Translations under genes and position numbers: made by a program
In this document: piece by piece, positions 15,034 through 22,541 of the stretch
Layout: each line of letters opens with the position of its first letter
How positions within the stretch are numbered: position 1 is the stretch's first letter
The notes under the pieces: model-generated
Seen by the model: the letters and a program-made list of their open reading frames with translations, nothing else
Database searches by the model: none
Told to the model about the DNA's origin: nothing
Assembly: GCF_001294335.1 (NCBI RefSeq)
Contig: NZ_LGKG01000207.1
Span: forward strand, 248,001-312,000
Reading direction: 5' to 3'
Length of the DNA stretch: 64,000 nucleotides
Source: Streptomyces chattanoogensis
GTDB taxonomy: Bacteria > Actinomycetota > Actinomycetes > Streptomycetales > Streptomycetaceae

Positions 15034-16691
15034 TCCTCGTGCCCTCCATGCGCCGGCGTCGGTGCGCCCGGCTGCGGTTCCGCGGGCTGGTAGGCGTCCC
15101 GCATCGCTCGTTTGAGGGCCTTGCCGGTGATGCCCACGTAGGCGTCCGTCTCCTTGATCACGAGCCGGTCGATGTGGGGCAACCGGGCCTGGGAGAGGGC
15201 GGAGTTGATCCGCCGGCGGAGGGTTTCCGGGTGGGTTTCCGGGTGGGTTTTCCCGTCCTCGGGAGAGAGATCGACGGTGAGAACCAGCTGCCGGGATTCC
15301 GCCCCCGCTTGCACGGCATCTCGCCCTTCCTCGGCGCCGGTGCAGGCATCTGTGTGGATCAGCGAACAGTCGAATATCTCCGGGACATGGCGGAGGATCA
15401 GCTCCTCCATCTGGCAGCTGTATACGGTTCCTTGACGGGTGGCGATGCTGTCGGACGCACGGTCGACGTGGTAGAAGCGACCGCTCTCGTCGCGATAGGC
15501 GAGGTCACCGGTGAGCCAATAGCCACGCACCCGGTTCTTCTCACTCCGCAGCGAGTCATTCCAGTAACCCGCCGTAACGGTCGGGGATTTCAGCGCGAGC
15601 CGTCCCACCGTGCCGCAGGCCGCCGGCTCGTCGGTGTCGTCGAAGACCTGGGCGTCGATCCAGTCGAAGGGGCGGCCTATGCACCGGCCGTAACGGTCGC
15701 TGGTCGCGGAATGCACCTGCCGGAACATCGCGAAACCGAACTCCGACGAACCGAAATTGTCGATGAAGAGGGAACCCGGCGCCATGGCCCCGGTGCGGTC
15801 ACGGTGGTTCCCCAGACGGACGAGCCTTCTGATGTGCCGTTCGTGACTGGCGTCGCCGGTGGAAAGCCAGCGCGACACCGACCCGAAGTCGTATGCGTCC
15901 AGGTCGAGCCGGCTCAGGTCGACAAAGACCTTGGGGAAGGCGGCGACCAGTGCGGGCCGGAACTCCTCGATGCGTGCCGCCAGTTGCTGCGGCTCGCGCT
16001 CGGTGGCCAACAGGATCCGGGCGCCTCGTGCCACACAGGACATCAGCACGGAAAGGGCCGAGGCATGGCTTTGCGGGAGCGCGGAGAGAACACGGTGTCC
16101 GAGATCCGCCCCGATCTCCTGCCTGATGCCGTAGAAGAAGCCCCGGTGGTTGAACTGAACCGCCTTCGGCACACCGGTGGCCCCGGAGGTGTGCGCGATG
16201 AGGACGGGGTCATCGTCCGTATGGGTGAAGGCCCGGAAGGGCTCGGTGGCGTACGGGTCCTCGTCGTAATAAGGGATCTCCAGCGCGGCCCCGGGAAGCC
16301 TGCCGTCGCTGACCACTGCCACCGCGCCGACGTGCGAGAGGAACCGGGCCGCGATATCCGGTGTCAGCCGACCGTTGAGGAAGACGGGAATCGCACCGAT
16401 CTTTGTGAGGGCGATGTAGTGGAGCAGATAGCGCACGCTCTCGTCCAGATACAGCGCTACCGGATCCTTGGGCCGGATGCCGTCCCGGTAAAATCCCGCG
16501 GCCACCCGGTCGGACAGCGCATCGAGTTCGCCGAGGGAAAGCTGCCGGGCGAGTCCGCCTTTCGGGTGGCGGTAGGCCTTGTCCAGCTCGATGACACTGT
16601 TCTCGGCATCCGAGCCGACGGCTGCCGCCAGGCGGAAGAAATTGCCCGCGCCCAGGCCCGGTATGCGCAGCACCTCGTCTGTCCTTGTCAT
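15030..16691 (-). CDS. Acyl-CoA synthetase / AMP-dependent ligase
   Basis: 553 residues, a complete ANL-superfamily enzyme that would adenylate a carboxylic acid and transfer it to CoA or a carrier. The P-loop is HTSGATGVPKAV at about 169-180, the motif FGSSEFGF corresponds to A5, GYWLTGDLAY to A7, and the C-terminal catalytic Lys lies in the GITGKALKR stretch. The 17-bp duplication at 16680-16713 overlaps the start, so the strong GGGAGGAGG ribosome site now faces a six-codon minicistron whose stop overlaps the ATG at 16691. Together with the thioesterase, monooxygenase and methyltransferase it suggests activation and tailoring of an aromatic or short acid. Confidence 0.85.
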   Translation of the reverse strand: MTRTDEVLRIPGLGAGNFFRLAAAVGSDAENSVIELDKAYRHPKGGLARQLSLGELDALSDRVAAGFYRDGIRPKDPVALYLDESVRYLLHYIALTKIGAIPVFLNGRLTPDIAARFLSHVGAVAVVSDGRLPGAALEIPYYDEDPYATEPFRAFTHTDDDPVLIAHTSGATGVPKAVQFNHRGFFYGIRQEIGADLGHRVLSALPQSHASALSVLMSCVARGARILLATEREPQQLAARIEEFRPALVAAFPKVFVDLSRLDLDAYDFGSVSRWLSTGDASHERHIRRLVRLGNHRDRTGAMAPGSLFIDNFGSSEFGFAMFRQVHSATSDRYGRCIGRPFDWIDAQVFDDTDEPAACGTVGRLALKSPTVTAGYWNDSLRSEKNRVRGYWLTGDLAYRDESGRFYHVDRASDSIATRQGTVYSCQMEELILRHVPEIFDCSLIHTDACTGAEEGRDAVQAGAESRQLVLTVDLSPEDGKTHPETHPETLRRRINSALSQARLPHIDRLVIKETDAYVGITGKALKRAMRDAYQPAEPQPGAPTPAHGGHEE

Positions 16692-16713
16692 TCCGCTGTC
16701 CTTGTCATTCCGC
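16680..16713. repeat. Perfect 17-bp tandem duplication spanning a start codon
   Basis: Two identical 17-bp units (16680-16696 and 16697-16713) read GCGGAATGACAAGGACA on the coding strand. Each carries an ATG. The unit near the ribosome site opens a six-codon frame (MTRTAE) that ends in TGA overlapping the second ATG, which is the start of the ligase. Confidence 0.9.
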
Positions 16714-16729
16714 TTCCTCCTCCCGCCCG

Positions 16730-17221
16730 TCAGACATCGAGCGCCGGGGAACGGCGGCTCTGCATGGCGCCACGGATGTCGTCGGGGATCGGGATCGGCC
16801 GGCGCGAGTCGAGCGACACACACACCAGAACGGCCTTGATCCGCACGCGTACGTCGGCCGGGTCGGAGCCCGTGCAGGAGAAGCGGAGATGGATCGAGCT
16901 TGTCCCGATCCGGTCCACCGACAGGGTGAACTGCACGGTGTCGCCCACTCTGCTCGGCGACAGAAAGTCGCATTCGAGCCGGATGGCGGGGATGCCGATA
17001 TCTCGCTCCGCGAAGAGACCCGCGTAATCGATGGCCAACCCGGTTTCGAACCACTCCTGCAGAACTTCGTTCATCAGCAGCAGATACTGCGGGTAGAACA
17101 CGATTCCGGCGGGATCGCAGTGATGGAACCAGATCTTCTTCTCGCGGATGAATTTATCGCGGATGAACGTATCGCGGATGGATGCACGCGTCGCACCGGC
17201 GTTCGTGGCGGCGTCGTCCAT
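16730..17221 (-). CDS. Acyl-CoA thioesterase, 4-hydroxybenzoyl-CoA thioesterase family
   Basis: 163 residues with a hot-dog fold. The catalytic signature HHCDPAGIVFYPQY is at about 34-47, as in Pseudomonas-type 4-hydroxybenzoyl-CoA thioesterase, where the Asp is the catalytic residue. It lies 38 bases upstream of the acyl-CoA synthetase on the same strand, so the pair could cycle or proofread an acyl-CoA. ATG at 17221 is preceded by AGGGATC and, further out, GGAGGAG. Residues 17-31 are encoded by a 15-bp triplication (IRDTF IRDKF IREKK) unlike the rest of the family, which probably extends the N-terminus. Confidence 0.85.
   Translation of the reverse strand: MDDAATNAGATRASIRDTFIRDKFIREKKIWFHHCDPAGIVFYPQYLLLMNEVLQEWFETGLAIDYAGLFAERDIGIPAIRLECDFLSPSRVGDTVQFTLSVDRIGTSSIHLRFSCTGSDPADVRVRIKAVLVCVSLDSRRPIPIPDDIRGAMQSRRSPALDV
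17142..17186. repeat. Three in-frame 15-bp tandem repeats within the thioesterase gene
   Basis: Units at 17142-17156, 17157-17171 and 17172-17186 each begin TCGCGGATG on the plus strand. They encode the pentapeptides IRDTF, IRDKF and IREKK near the N-terminus. Confidence 0.8.
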
Positions 17222-17594
17222 GATCCCTGACCCACTCCTCCGGCTCCTCGACGAGGCCGGTCCGGTTCCGGGGCTTCTTCCGGTACCAGCTCCGAGAATT
17301 CGCGCGAGAATTCGCGGTGCACCGTGCGGAAATATCCCTGGACTTGAGAGATCCGCCGCCCAGCGGCAGGAAATCACAGGCCAGCCTCAGGACCAGTGAG
17401 CAGGACCACTAAGCAGGACCAGTAACAGGCCGGCCATAAGCCGGGAATGAGGCAGCGGCTGCTGACAATTGCTCTCGCCCTTAAACGTTCGGCTGCCGCC
17501 CGCGCGCTGTCAAACGGTGGCCGTTACCGGAATGCCGCTCCTTATCGGTTCTGCTTCGCTGAAGGGTGAACCCCGACGTGCAGGGAGCGCACCA
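17222..17594. other. 373-bp divergent intergenic region with repeats
   Basis: There is no convincing gene here. It lies between the leftward thioesterase-ligase operon and the rightward monooxygenase. It contains a 12-bp direct repeat CGAGAATTCGCG (near 17295 and 17307) and three 13-bp tandem units at 17388-17426 built on CAGGACCAGTGAG. Promoters for both directions should lie here, but no clear -10/-35 pair could be singled out. Confidence 0.6.
17388..17426. repeat. Three 13-bp tandem repeats
   Basis: Units at 17388-17400, 17401-17413 and 17414-17426, each beginning CAGGACCA, lie in the promoter region between the thioesterase and the FAD monooxygenase. Confidence 0.8.
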
Positions 17595-18779
17595 GTGGCC
17601 AGAACCGCCGTCCACGCTGCCGACATCCTGGTCGCGGGCGCGGGGATCGGCGGGCTGACAACGGCCCTGGCACTGCACGCCCGCGGCATCACCGCGACCG
17701 TGCTGGAGGCCGCCGACGAGATCCGTCCGCTGGGGGTCGGGATCAACATCCAGCCCGCCGCCATCGCCGCATTGACGGCCCTCGGGCTCGGCGGTGCGCT
17801 GGCGGCGACCGGCATTCCCACGCGCGAGCACCGGCGCCTCGACCACACCGGCACCACACTGTGGACGGAACCGCGCGGCCTCGCCGCCGGACACCCGTAT
17901 CCGCAGTACTCCATCCACCGCGGGGAACTGCAGCTCTTGCTGCTGGCAGCGGTCCGCGACCGGCTCGGCCCGGATGCGGTCCGTACGGGCGCCCGCGTGC
18001 AGGCCTTCGCGCACACCCGCGCCGGCGTCCGCGCGCACACCCACCACCAGGCCACCGGCACCACCGCCTCGTTCGACGGCCGAGCGCTGATCGGCGCCGA
18101 CGGACTGCACTCCGCCGTGCGCGCCCAGCTCCACCCCGGTCAGGCCCGGCCGTCCGCGGCCGGTGTGCGCATGTGGCGTGGCATGACGGAGGTCGAGGGC
18201 TTCCTCGACGGCCGCACCATGATCTTCGCCACGGACGACCGGGCCGCCCGGCTGATCGCCTACCCGGTCTCGACCCGCCACGCCGAACGCGGCCGGGCCC
18301 TGCTCAACAGGGTGTGCCTGGTTCCGACGACCGCACCGGACGACCCGGACGCGCCGGGTGAGCCGGATGACTCGAGCGGGCCGGACGACAGCGCCTTCCA
18401 CCGCCCCGCTCGGCTCGACGACGTACTGCCGCACTACGCGCACTGGGATTTCGGCTGGCTCGACATCCCGGACCTGCTCGCCCGCAGCCCCCGCATCCTG
18501 CACTACCCGATGGTCGACCGCGATCCGCTGCCCAGTTGGTGGCACGGCCGCGTCACCCTGCTGGGCGACGCCGCCCATCCGATGTACCCGATCGGCGCCG
18601 ACGGCGCCTCCCAGGCCATCCTCGACGCCGCCGCCCTCGCCTCCCACGTCGCCCGGCACAGCGATATCGTCACGGCGCTCCACCAGTACGAAACCGCCCG
18701 GCGTCCCGCCACCACGGCCGTCGTCCACACCAACCGGGACATGGACCACGCCGAACGCGTCACTGCCGATCCGGCCTGA
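17595..18779 (+). CDS. FAD-dependent monooxygenase, salicylate/p-hydroxybenzoate hydroxylase family
   Basis: 394 residues. The Rossmann motif GAGIGGLTTALAL begins at about residue 15, followed by E of VLEAADE. The second FAD/NADPH motif DG-type is RALIGADGLHSAVR, and the FAD-ribityl motif GDAAHPMYPIGADGASQAI is near 320. This is a group A flavin aromatic hydroxylase. GTG at 17595 has AGGGAG with seven-base spacing; the longer upstream frame lacks one. The Pro/Asp-rich loop at about 250-270 (DDPDAPGEPDDSSGPDD) is longer than usual. It probably hydroxylates the aromatic substrate made or activated by the neighbouring genes. Confidence 0.87.
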   Translation: MARTAVHAADILVAGAGIGGLTTALALHARGITATVLEAADEIRPLGVGINIQPAAIAALTALGLGGALAATGIPTREHRRLDHTGTTLWTEPRGLAAGHPYPQYSIHRGELQLLLLAAVRDRLGPDAVRTGARVQAFAHTRAGVRAHTHHQATGTTASFDGRALIGADGLHSAVRAQLHPGQARPSAAGVRMWRGMTEVEGFLDGRTMIFATDDRAARLIAYPVSTRHAERGRALLNRVCLVPTTAPDDPDAPGEPDDSSGPDDSAFHRPARLDDVLPHYAHWDFGWLDIPDLLARSPRILHYPMVDRDPLPSWWHGRVTLLGDAAHPMYPIGADGASQAILDAAALASHVARHSDIVTALHQYETARRPATTAVVHTNRDMDHAERVTADPA

Positions 18780-18810
18780 CGGCACCCACCTCGACTGCCA
18801 CAACCAGGCC

Positions 18811-18900
18811 GCGCCGCAGGGACATCAGTCAGGTTGTGCCTCAGGGATATCAGTCGGGCTGGGCCTCAGGGGTATCAGTCAGGCTGTGCCTCAATCAGGC
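18811..18900. repeat. 25-bp tandem repeat, 3.6 copies, covering the methyltransferase 3' end
   Basis: Units at 18811-18835, 18836-18860, 18861-18885 and a partial one at 18886-18900 share the core TCAGGGATATCAGTC. The stop codon and last residues of the leftward methyltransferase (EAQPD) lie inside the repeat. Confidence 0.85.
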
Positions 18901-19921
18901 AGATATGGCTGCCCTCCGCCAGCGGAGTGACGGAGACAACTGCCAGTCCCGACCGCCCACACAGCTTCTCGAACTCGGCGCGGGAACGCTCCCGCCCGCC
19001 GAAGTTCACCAGCATGTTGAGGTCGCTCAGATACGCCAGCCCCTCCTGCCTCCCGTCCGCACACTCTGGCAGCACCGGTTCGACAATCAGCACCCGTCCG
19101 TTCCCCGGCAGTGCCCCACGGCAGTGGCCGAGAATGATGGCGCACTGCTCGTCGGTCCAGTCATGCAGCACGCTCTTGAGAACATGGGCGTCGGCGCCCC
19201 GAGGCGCGGCGACGAGGAAGTCTCCGGTCACCAGGTCGCACCGTCCGGCCAGCCCCTTGCGCTCGAGTACGGACGGCGCCTGGGCGAGGCCCTCGGCGGT
19301 GTCGTAGACGATGCCGCGCAGCTCCGGATGGGCGCTGAGCAAGACGGAGATCAGTGTCCCGTCGCCGCCGCCCACATCGGCCACCGCCGTGAAGCGGCCG
19401 AAGTCGTAGGCGTACGGCAGGAGTTCGGCCAAGTCCCGGGTGGCCTGGCTCATCGCGGTGTTGAACTGCTCGGACAGCAACGGGTGCCGCTTGAGGTGGC
19501 CGAAGAAGTCCCTGCCGAAGACCGTGTCGAAGGCCCTTTCGCCGGTACGGACGCTGTCCTCCAGGTGCTCCCAGGCACGCAGCATGGTGGGTTCGGCGAA
19601 CATCGTCACCAAGGCGGCCATCGATTCGGGATGGTCGCGGCGCAGCAGGACGCCGGTCGTGGTGGTGGCGAACGTATCGGGCGCGGTCTCGCTGAGCAGA
19701 CCGAGCCCGGCCAGGGCACGCAGCAGCCGGGCGGTGGCCCCGGGATCCGTGGCGCACCGGGCCGCCAGCTCTTCGGCGTGCCACGCCTGGTCCCCGATGC
19801 GGTCGAAGACCGCCATACGGACGGCAGTGCCGATCAGCTGGGTCGCCATGGCCCCGAACGCCAGCCGGCTCACGCGCCGGCGATCCTGGGCTCCGGGCAG
19901 CGGCCGCGCGGTGCCGGCCAT
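18875..19921 (-). CDS. SAM-dependent O-methyltransferase (plant COMT/polyketide type)
   Basis: 348 residues. The N-terminal dimerisation winged helix is at about 15-95, the SAM motif DVGGGDGTLISVLL near 186-199, and the catalytic His region HVLKSVLHDWTDEQC at about 247-261. This family methylates phenolic hydroxyls of polyketides and aromatic acids. It is convergent with the FAD monooxygenase, which could supply its hydroxyl substrate. The final codons fall in a 25-bp tandem repeat, so the native C-terminus may have been altered. Confidence 0.87.
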   Translation of the reverse strand: MAGTARPLPGAQDRRRVSRLAFGAMATQLIGTAVRMAVFDRIGDQAWHAEELAARCATDPGATARLLRALAGLGLLSETAPDTFATTTTGVLLRRDHPESMAALVTMFAEPTMLRAWEHLEDSVRTGERAFDTVFGRDFFGHLKRHPLLSEQFNTAMSQATRDLAELLPYAYDFGRFTAVADVGGGDGTLISVLLSAHPELRGIVYDTAEGLAQAPSVLERKGLAGRCDLVTGDFLVAAPRGADAHVLKSVLHDWTDEQCAIILGHCRGALPGNGRVLIVEPVLPECADGRQEGLAYLSDLNMLVNFGGRERSRAEFEKLCGRSGLAVVSVTPLAEGSHICLIEAQPD

Positions 19922-20177
19922 GCGGGTCCTCCTGACGGTCCGGTGTCTTCCGGCCTTTGGTCGAAGGTGCCGTAAGGGGGCCCCTCACCTGCACTGCGCT
20001 CGCTCGCGGCGCCGCAGTGTCCACCTGGTTGGGCTATCCCGTCCTTGCTCCTCTTCGTTGTGCACCGTTGCTGCCCTCCGCGCAGCGCTCAGCGGCCGGA
20101 TCACCAGGCAGGCGACGCGAAGGGCGCCACGCTCGGGCAACCGGGCTGCCCGGCCGTTCCCGGCATTCCGTCAGTGA

Positions 20178-21104
20178 TCAGTGACGGCTCGGCGTGACGG
20201 TCCCCGGCCGACGCGCCGCCGTCCAGTCCACGATCTGCACCGCTGCCCCGGCCGCTTCCTGCCCCTGGCAGCGGGCGTGGTGCCGGCGCGCGATCCCGGC
20301 CAGATCGAGGTGGGAGCCGAACTCCGGCAGCGCCGCCAGGCGGCGGGCGTACGACCACAGCCGCCGGTGACCGGCGATGCGGTGTACCGCCGCGGCATCC
20401 AGATGCCAGCGGTGCACGGTGTCGAGCTGGACCAGGGTCACCCACAACTGGACGTCGGCCGAGGTGAGTTGAGCGCCGAGAACATACTCCCGGCCGTCCA
20501 GCCGCCGCTCGAACCAGTCCAGCGCGCCGAGCAGGGTGCCCAGCGCGGCCTCGTACTCCGGGCTTTCGGCGCCGAGCCGGCCGGCGCTCTGCGCGGCCTC
20601 GTTGATGCCGTGCTCGCACAGCCGGCCGACCTCCTCGATGCCGCCCCGGGCATGCCGCGGATACAGCACGGGACCGTGGTCGCCGAACCGCTCGGCCAGA
20701 TCGCGCAGGATGTCAGGGGCGTGCGTGCTGACGATCCGCCCCGTCCAACCATCACTGAGCACCGGCGCCGCGGCCGGCCCGGGGTGCTGGTGCGAGCTGG
20801 CCTCGTACAGCGGGCGCAGCGCGGAGTGCTCGCCGCCCGGACCGTCGGGGACCGCGGGCAGCAGCGTCACCGGGAGGGTGTCGCCGAGCTCCAGCAGGCT
20901 ATGGGTGATGGCGATCCCCAGACACTGCGGACAGGACAGTGACAGGTGCAGTCGGTACCGGTGGGCAACGGCATAGTGACCGCTGCGCGCATCACAGCCG
21001 ATCCTGCCCCGGAGCGACGGCACGGCGGCAGTCCGGGAAGCGATGGACGAGTCAGACGTGGCAGTCATGCCGGACGTGGCAGGCGTGGCAGGCGTAGCGG
21101 TCAT
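20178..21104 (-). CDS. Glutathionyl-hydroquinone reductase-like (Xi-class GST fold) protein
   Basis: 308 residues. The N-terminal thioredoxin-like part has SCPQCLG at about 58-64 where Xi-class enzymes have a CPW motif. LYEASSHQHPGPAAAPVL and GRIVSTHAPDILRDL match the glutathionyl-hydroquinone reductase pattern, followed by an all-helical C-terminal GST domain. Streptomyces make mycothiol rather than glutathione, so the thiol partner is uncertain. ATG at 21104 has AGGGAG upstream. A probable sulfur-type leader peptide is encoded about 215 bases upstream on the same strand, hinting at control by cysteine status. Confidence 0.75.
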   Translation of the reverse strand: MTATPATPATSGMTATSDSSIASRTAAVPSLRGRIGCDARSGHYAVAHRYRLHLSLSCPQCLGIAITHSLLELGDTLPVTLLPAVPDGPGGEHSALRPLYEASSHQHPGPAAAPVLSDGWTGRIVSTHAPDILRDLAERFGDHGPVLYPRHARGGIEEVGRLCEHGINEAAQSAGRLGAESPEYEAALGTLLGALDWFERRLDGREYVLGAQLTSADVQLWVTLVQLDTVHRWHLDAAAVHRIAGHRRLWSYARRLAALPEFGSHLDLAGIARRHHARCQGQEAAGAAVQIVDWTAARRPGTVTPSRH

Positions 21105-21318
21105 GCTGTGACTCCCTGGGTCTGGGGCCGCGGTTCGCGGACGTACGGCGGAGAGCGCAGACGGATGTGCGACGGGCGGGCGCATACAGAAGGGCGCGGG
21201 TGCGGACCGGGCGCGGACGGCGAGACGAAGGGACACGTGGTGTACGCGCAGTGGCCCCACGCGGACGAACGGCACGGGCAACGGAACGGGGCCGGGCCGG
21301 AGCCGCCCCGTCATCGCC

Positions 21319-21444
21319 TCAGCCGAGAGGGCGACTTGCCGCGCTGCAGACGCGCAGGAGGTCGATGTGCCGGCGCGAGGTCAGAAGGGGAAGCCGCTGG
21401 GCCGCGCAGACCGCGCGGTCGGTGTCCAGCGCCGTACGCCCCAT
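21319..21444 (-). CDS. Putative sulfur-metabolism leader peptide
   Basis: 41 residues starting at ATG 21444 with GGTGGGA upstream. The second half, LTSRRHIDLLRVCSAA, carries the RRHIDL-R-C-S pattern of short leader peptides that lie upstream of sulfur and cysteine genes in Streptomyces and other actinobacteria. Two Cys codons are present (residues 13 and 33). It precedes the GST-like gene on the same strand by 214 bases. I infer a cis-acting attenuator role through translation of the Cys codons; the family resemblance is from memory of such leaders. Confidence 0.65.
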   Translation of the reverse strand: MGRTALDTDRAVCAAQRLPLLTSRRHIDLLRVCSAASRPLG

Positions 21445-21548
21445 GAATTCCCACCCGTTCGCCAGGGTTCCCGCCCCCGAGTGTCGAGCCACAGTCGAGC
21501 GGCGTCAAGAGTGCCGTACGCCCCGGAGAGCCCGGGCACCCCCGCCCC

Positions 21549-21571
21549 TCCCCTACGGGGATAATGCCCCC
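21549..21571 (+). promoter_or_regulatory. Operator and leaderless promoter of the Rrf2 gene
   Basis: A -10 box GATAAT at 21560-21565 ends six bases before the ATG, so the transcript is probably leaderless. The palindrome TCCCCTACGGGGA (21549-21561) overlaps it and would block RNA polymerase if bound, suggesting autorepression. A near-identical motif occurs twice upstream of the next gene. Confidence 0.65.
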
Positions 21572-22030
21572 ATGCGGATTTCAGCCAGGGCGGACTATGC
21601 GGTGCGTGCCGCACTGCAACTCGCTGATGCCCGGGATGCGGGGCCGCTCAAGGCGGAGGCCATCGCCGAGGCTCAGGACATTCCGCATAAATTCCTCGAA
21701 GGCATCCTCAACGACATGCGCCGGGGCGGACTCGTCCGCAGCCAGCGCGGCGGCAACGGCGGCTACCGGCTGGCCAAGCCCGCGCAGGACATCAGCATCG
21801 CGGACGTCATCCGCGTCGTGGACGGCCCGCTGGTGTCGGTACGCGGCGTCCGCCCGCCCGAGTTGTCCTACTCCGGCCCCGCCGCATCACTGCTGCCCCT
21901 GTGGATCGCCCTGCGGGCCAACGTCCGCCAGATCCTCGACGGTGTGTCACTGGCGGATGTCGCAACCGCCGACCTGCCCGCCCCGGTGTCCGCACTGACC
22001 GAGGACCCCGCCTCCTGGACGAACCCTTAG
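21572..22030 (+). CDS. Rrf2 family transcriptional regulator without cluster cysteines
   Basis: 152 residues. The winged helix opens with MRISARADYAVRAALQLA, the recognition part is IAEAQDIPHKFLEGILNDMRRGGLVRSQRGGNGGYRLA, and the Rrf2 wing continues to DISIADVIRVVDGPL. The three Cys that bind an Fe-S cluster in IscR and NsrR are absent; no Cys occurs in the protein. That places it nearer CymR-like members that sense metabolites or partner proteins in cysteine metabolism. The promoter seems leaderless and carries its own palindrome. Likely targets are itself and the flavin enzyme downstream. Confidence 0.85.
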   Translation: MRISARADYAVRAALQLADARDAGPLKAEAIAEAQDIPHKFLEGILNDMRRGGLVRSQRGGNGGYRLAKPAQDISIADVIRVVDGPLVSVRGVRPPELSYSGPAASLLPLWIALRANVRQILDGVSLADVATADLPAPVSALTEDPASWTNP

Positions 22031-22065
22031 GCGACTTCCTCCGGATCGCCGACCGCCAAACCGGC

Positions 22066-22116
22066 GCGGAACAGGCGGAACAGGCGGAACAGGAACAGGT
22101 GGAACAGGCGGATCAG
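22066..22116. repeat. 9-bp tandem repeats
   Basis: Five GCGGAACAG-like units and one 6-bp unit follow each other between 22066 and 22116, starting 36 bases after the rrf2 stop codon. Confidence 0.8.
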
Positions 22117-22162
22117 GTGGGTTTCCCCGGGGCGGCACCCTCTACGATCTTTGGCCTGCGGA

Positions 22163-22198
22163 TCCCCTAGGGGACGTTCGAACAGATCCCCTAGGGGA
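22163..22198. promoter_or_regulatory. Paired palindromic operators for the Rrf2 regulator
   Basis: TCCCCTAGGGGA occurs at 22163-22174 and again at 22187-22198, spaced 24 bp centre to centre. It matches the palindrome over the rrf2 promoter apart from one central base. Rrf2 dimers bind such dyads, so these are the best candidates for control of the flavin enzyme gene. Confidence 0.65.
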
Positions 22199-22541
22199 TG
22201 CGGGCGCCCCTTGCAGGCCACAACGTGGCTGGGGCGCGCAGTATTCCCGGAGGCCGGGCCGTATCCCTGTGTGGCCGGGCCGGACGGTATTCCCGGGAGG
22301 CGTTCAGGGCCTGAGCCGATCGGCCGGGGGCCTCGCCCGGCGTCCGGATGGCAATCCTCGGCTGTCCATCCCTCGAACACCCCTTGCTCCGCCCGGAGTC
22401 CGGAAGCATTCTTATTCCCTACCAATCCAGTGGGAAAACTAGGGAAGTCGGAGGTGGCGGCGGCCGTGAGGGCGCTGGTCCGGGCCGCTCCCGGCCGACA
22501 CTCACCGGCCCACCCCACCCGACAGGACGGTGAACGACGCC

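Larger units (their letters stand above)
22031..22541. other. 511-bp regulatory region between rrf2 and the flavin enzyme gene
   Basis: No gene is supported here. It holds a 9-bp tandem repeat (22066-22116), two palindromes at 22163-22174 and 22187-22198, two GTATTCCCGG stretches near 22240 and 22287, and an inverted repeat TTCCCTA/TAGGGAA at 22415-22421 and 22440-22446. Taken together it looks like a long regulated leader for the downstream gene. Confidence 0.6.

Noticed and set aside
22066..22116. Coding repeat (EQAEQA) extension of the rrf2 protein
   Set aside because: The rrf2 frame stops at 22030 and no start or ribosome site serves the repeat frame.
22176..22181. tRNA T-loop-like GTTCGAAC
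   Set aside because: No acceptor stem or anticodon arm can be folded around it.
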